Positions 6,030-7,556 of a stretch of DNA of 7,556 bases are shown piece by piece. The position numbers and the translations under genes are program-made. This DNA is from an uncultured Brevibacterium sp. (GTDB taxonomy: Bacteria > Actinomycetota > Actinomycetes > Actinomycetales > Brevibacteriaceae), in contig CALUDL010000078.1 of assembly GCA_943914815.1 (NCBI GenBank), positions 1-7,556 of the forward strand, read 5' to 3'. Every line of letters starts with the position of its first letter. Positions within the stretch are counted from its first letter, which is position 1. The notes under the pieces were generated by a model. That model was not told the DNA's origin. It saw nothing but the letters and a program-made list of their open reading frames with translations, and searched no databases.

Positions 6030-7556
6030 ATGGCCAACGCTGCCGACAAGCGTGTGAAAGAAACAGTTGAGTACGCCGCTGCACACCCCGAGGTCGAGCA
6101 ACCATACGCGGAACTTGGACTGAAAGAAAACGAATACGAAGAGATCAAGAAGATCCTGGGCCGCCGCCCCACCAGCGCGGAACTGGCCATGTATTCGGTC
6201 ATGTGGTCAGAGCACTGCTCATACAAGTCCTCCAAGGTGCACCTGCGCAAGTTTGGCGAGCAGGTCACTGACGAAATGAAGAAGAACCTGCTCGTAGGCA
6301 TGGGTGAAAACGCTGGTGTTGTGGACATCGGTGAAGGCTGGGCTGTAACGTTCAAGGTCGAATCGCACAACCACCCGTCCTACGTTGAGCCCTACCAGGG
6401 TGCCGCCACGGGTGTTGGCGGTATCGTTCGCGACATCATCTCAATGGGTGCCCGCCCCGTTGCCGTCATGGACCAGTTGCGTTTTGGCCAGATCGACCAC
6501 CCGGACACGGCACGCATGGTTCACGGCGTAGTCAGCGGAATCGGCGGTTACGGCAACTGCTTGGGCCTGCCCAACATTGGTGGCGAAACCATCTTCGACC
6601 CGATCTACCAGGGAAACCCACTGGTCAACGCACTGGCCGTGGGTGTCATGAAGCACGAAGACATTCGCCTGGCCAACGCTTCTGGTAAAGGCAACAAGGT
6701 TGTGCTGTTTGGTGCCCGCACGGGTGGTGACGGAATCGGTGGCGCTTCGATCCTGGCATCCGAATCTTTCGACGACACCAAACCGTCCAAACGACCTGCC
6801 GTTCAAGTGGGTGACCCTTTCGCTGAAAAGGTCCTCATCGAGTGCTGCCTGGAACTGTTCCAGGCCCAGGTAGTCGAAGGTATCCAGGACCTTGGCGCGG
6901 CCGGTATTTCCTGTGCCACGTCAGAGCTCGCATCCAACGGTGACGGTGGAATGCACATTGCCCTGGACGACGTTCTGTTGCGCGACCCCACGCTCACCCC
7001 TGAAGAAATCCTCATGAGCGAATCGCAGGAACGCATGATGGCGGTTGTCACGCCTGAAAACCTGCAGCGCTTCGAAGAAATCGCGCAGAAGTGGGAAGTC
7101 GAGTATTCGATCCTGGGTGAGGTCACGGACACTGGCCGTTTGGTGATCGAATGGCACGGCGACGTGATCGTGGATGTGCCACCCCGCTCTGTCGCTCACG
7201 ACGGGCCGGTGTATGACCGCCCGTATCAGGAGCCTTCATGGACCGCCGAGGTGCGCGCCAACACCGTACGTTCCGCCGGCTTGTCGTACCCAACAGGTGG
7301 CTCCGAGCTGGGCAACACGGTCATCGAGATGGCCAAGTCGCCTAACCTGTCCAGCCGCGACTGGATCACCAAGCAGTACGACAAGTACGTGCAGGGGAAC
7401 ACGGCCATGGCCTTCCCTGACGACGCTGGCGTGATCCGCGTGAACGAAGAAACCGGTTTGGGTATCGCCCTGGCAACGGATGCCAACGGCCGGTACTGCT
7501 TCCTTGACCCCGCCCGAGGTGCTGCCCTGGCGCTCGCGGAAGCGCACCGTAACGTG
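6030..7556 (+). CDS. purL: phosphoribosylformylglycinamidine synthase subunit PurL (3' partial)
   Basis: PurL is the synthetase subunit of the fourth step of purine synthesis: it converts FGAR, ATP and glutamine-derived ammonia to FGAM in the cytoplasm. I translated the frame from ATG 6030 to the window end: 509 codons without a stop or frameshift. Small-type PurL is roughly 730-780 residues, so about a third is missing beyond the right edge. Conserved marks include [11 protein letters not shown] (59-69), [20 protein letters not shown] (112-131), [10 protein letters not shown] (134-143), [10 protein letters not shown] (184-193), [14 protein letters not shown] (227-240), [13 protein letters not shown] (260-272) and [15 protein letters not shown] (286-300). 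The start is supported by AAAGGGA (6018-6024), 5 bases before the ATG. This is the small form that works with separate PurS and PurQ, neither of which lies directly upstream; they must be downstream or elsewhere. Confidence 0.97.
   Translation, partial: MANAADKRVKETVEYAAAHPEVEQPYAELGLKENEYEEIKKILGRRPTSAELAMYSVMWSEHCSYKSSKVHLRKFGEQVTDEMKKNLLVGMGENAGVVDIGEGWAVTFKVESHNHPSYVEPYQGAATGVGGIVRDIISMGARPVAVMDQLRFGQIDHPDTARMVHGVVSGIGGYGNCLGLPNIGGETIFDPIYQGNPLVNALAVGVMKHEDIRLANASGKGNKVVLFGARTGGDGIGGASILASESFDDTKPSKRPAVQVGDPFAEKVLIECCLELFQAQVVEGIQDLGAAGISCATSELASNGDGGMHIALDDVLLRDPTLTPEEILMSESQERMMAVVTPENLQRFEEIAQKWEVEYSILGEVTDTGRLVIEWHGDVIVDVPPRSVAHDGPVYDRPYQEPSWTAEVRANTVRSAGLSYPTGGSELGNTVIEMAKSPNLSSRDWITKQYDKYVQGNTAMAFPDDAGVIRVNEETGLGIALATDANGRYCFLDPARGAALALAEAHRNV

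Overview
The window looks like chromosomal DNA of a moderately high-GC actinobacterium. The evidence is the style of the PurL and TrhO proteins, genes that seem to lack Shine-Dalgarno sequences, a two-domain TesB-like thioesterase, and no recognisable intrinsic terminator anywhere. I cannot fix the genus from sequence alone. Eight protein genes and one doubtful mini-gene are supported. There are no RNA genes, insertion sequences or CRISPR arrays that I can see, and no stretch over 300 bases lacks a gene.

Layout. Bases 1-1068 (+) hold a DUF6882-type protein with a long acidic Pro/Glu-rich tail ending in a basic amphipathic peptide. It runs tail-to-tail, with a 2-base gap, into a leftward pair: trhO (1527-2435, tRNA U34 hydroxylase of the rhodanese type) followed by a small membrane-anchored protein (1071-1472). 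A 161-base divergent spacer separates trhO from a rightward cassette at 2597-5085. The cassette holds a 495-residue secreted protein with a type IV prepilin-like (class III) signal, a lipoprotein, and a four-helix membrane protein. After it come a double-hotdog acyl-CoA thioesterase (5115-5906) and the first 509 codons of purL (6030 to the window end), which runs off the right edge.

How the parts fit. trhO and purL are housekeeping genes, for tRNA wobble modification and purine synthesis. The thioesterase probably serves general acyl-CoA turnover. The most interesting region is the cassette at 2597-5085. Its three genes are close together on one strand, all three products are predicted to be membrane-anchored or exported, and hand-counted sample lines have lower GC than the flanking thioesterase and purL. 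I do not recognise an established function for it. A prepilin-peptidase-processed surface protein with an accessory lipoprotein and membrane partner is the simplest reading; a toxin/immunity-type arrangement is possible but not supported by any recognised toxin domain.

Regulation. trhO and the thioesterase lack good Shine-Dalgarno sequences, yet each has a TAnnnT hexamer ending 6-7 bases before its ATG, which suggests leaderless transcripts. purL, the small membrane protein and the lipoprotein have clear purine-rich ribosome binding sites.
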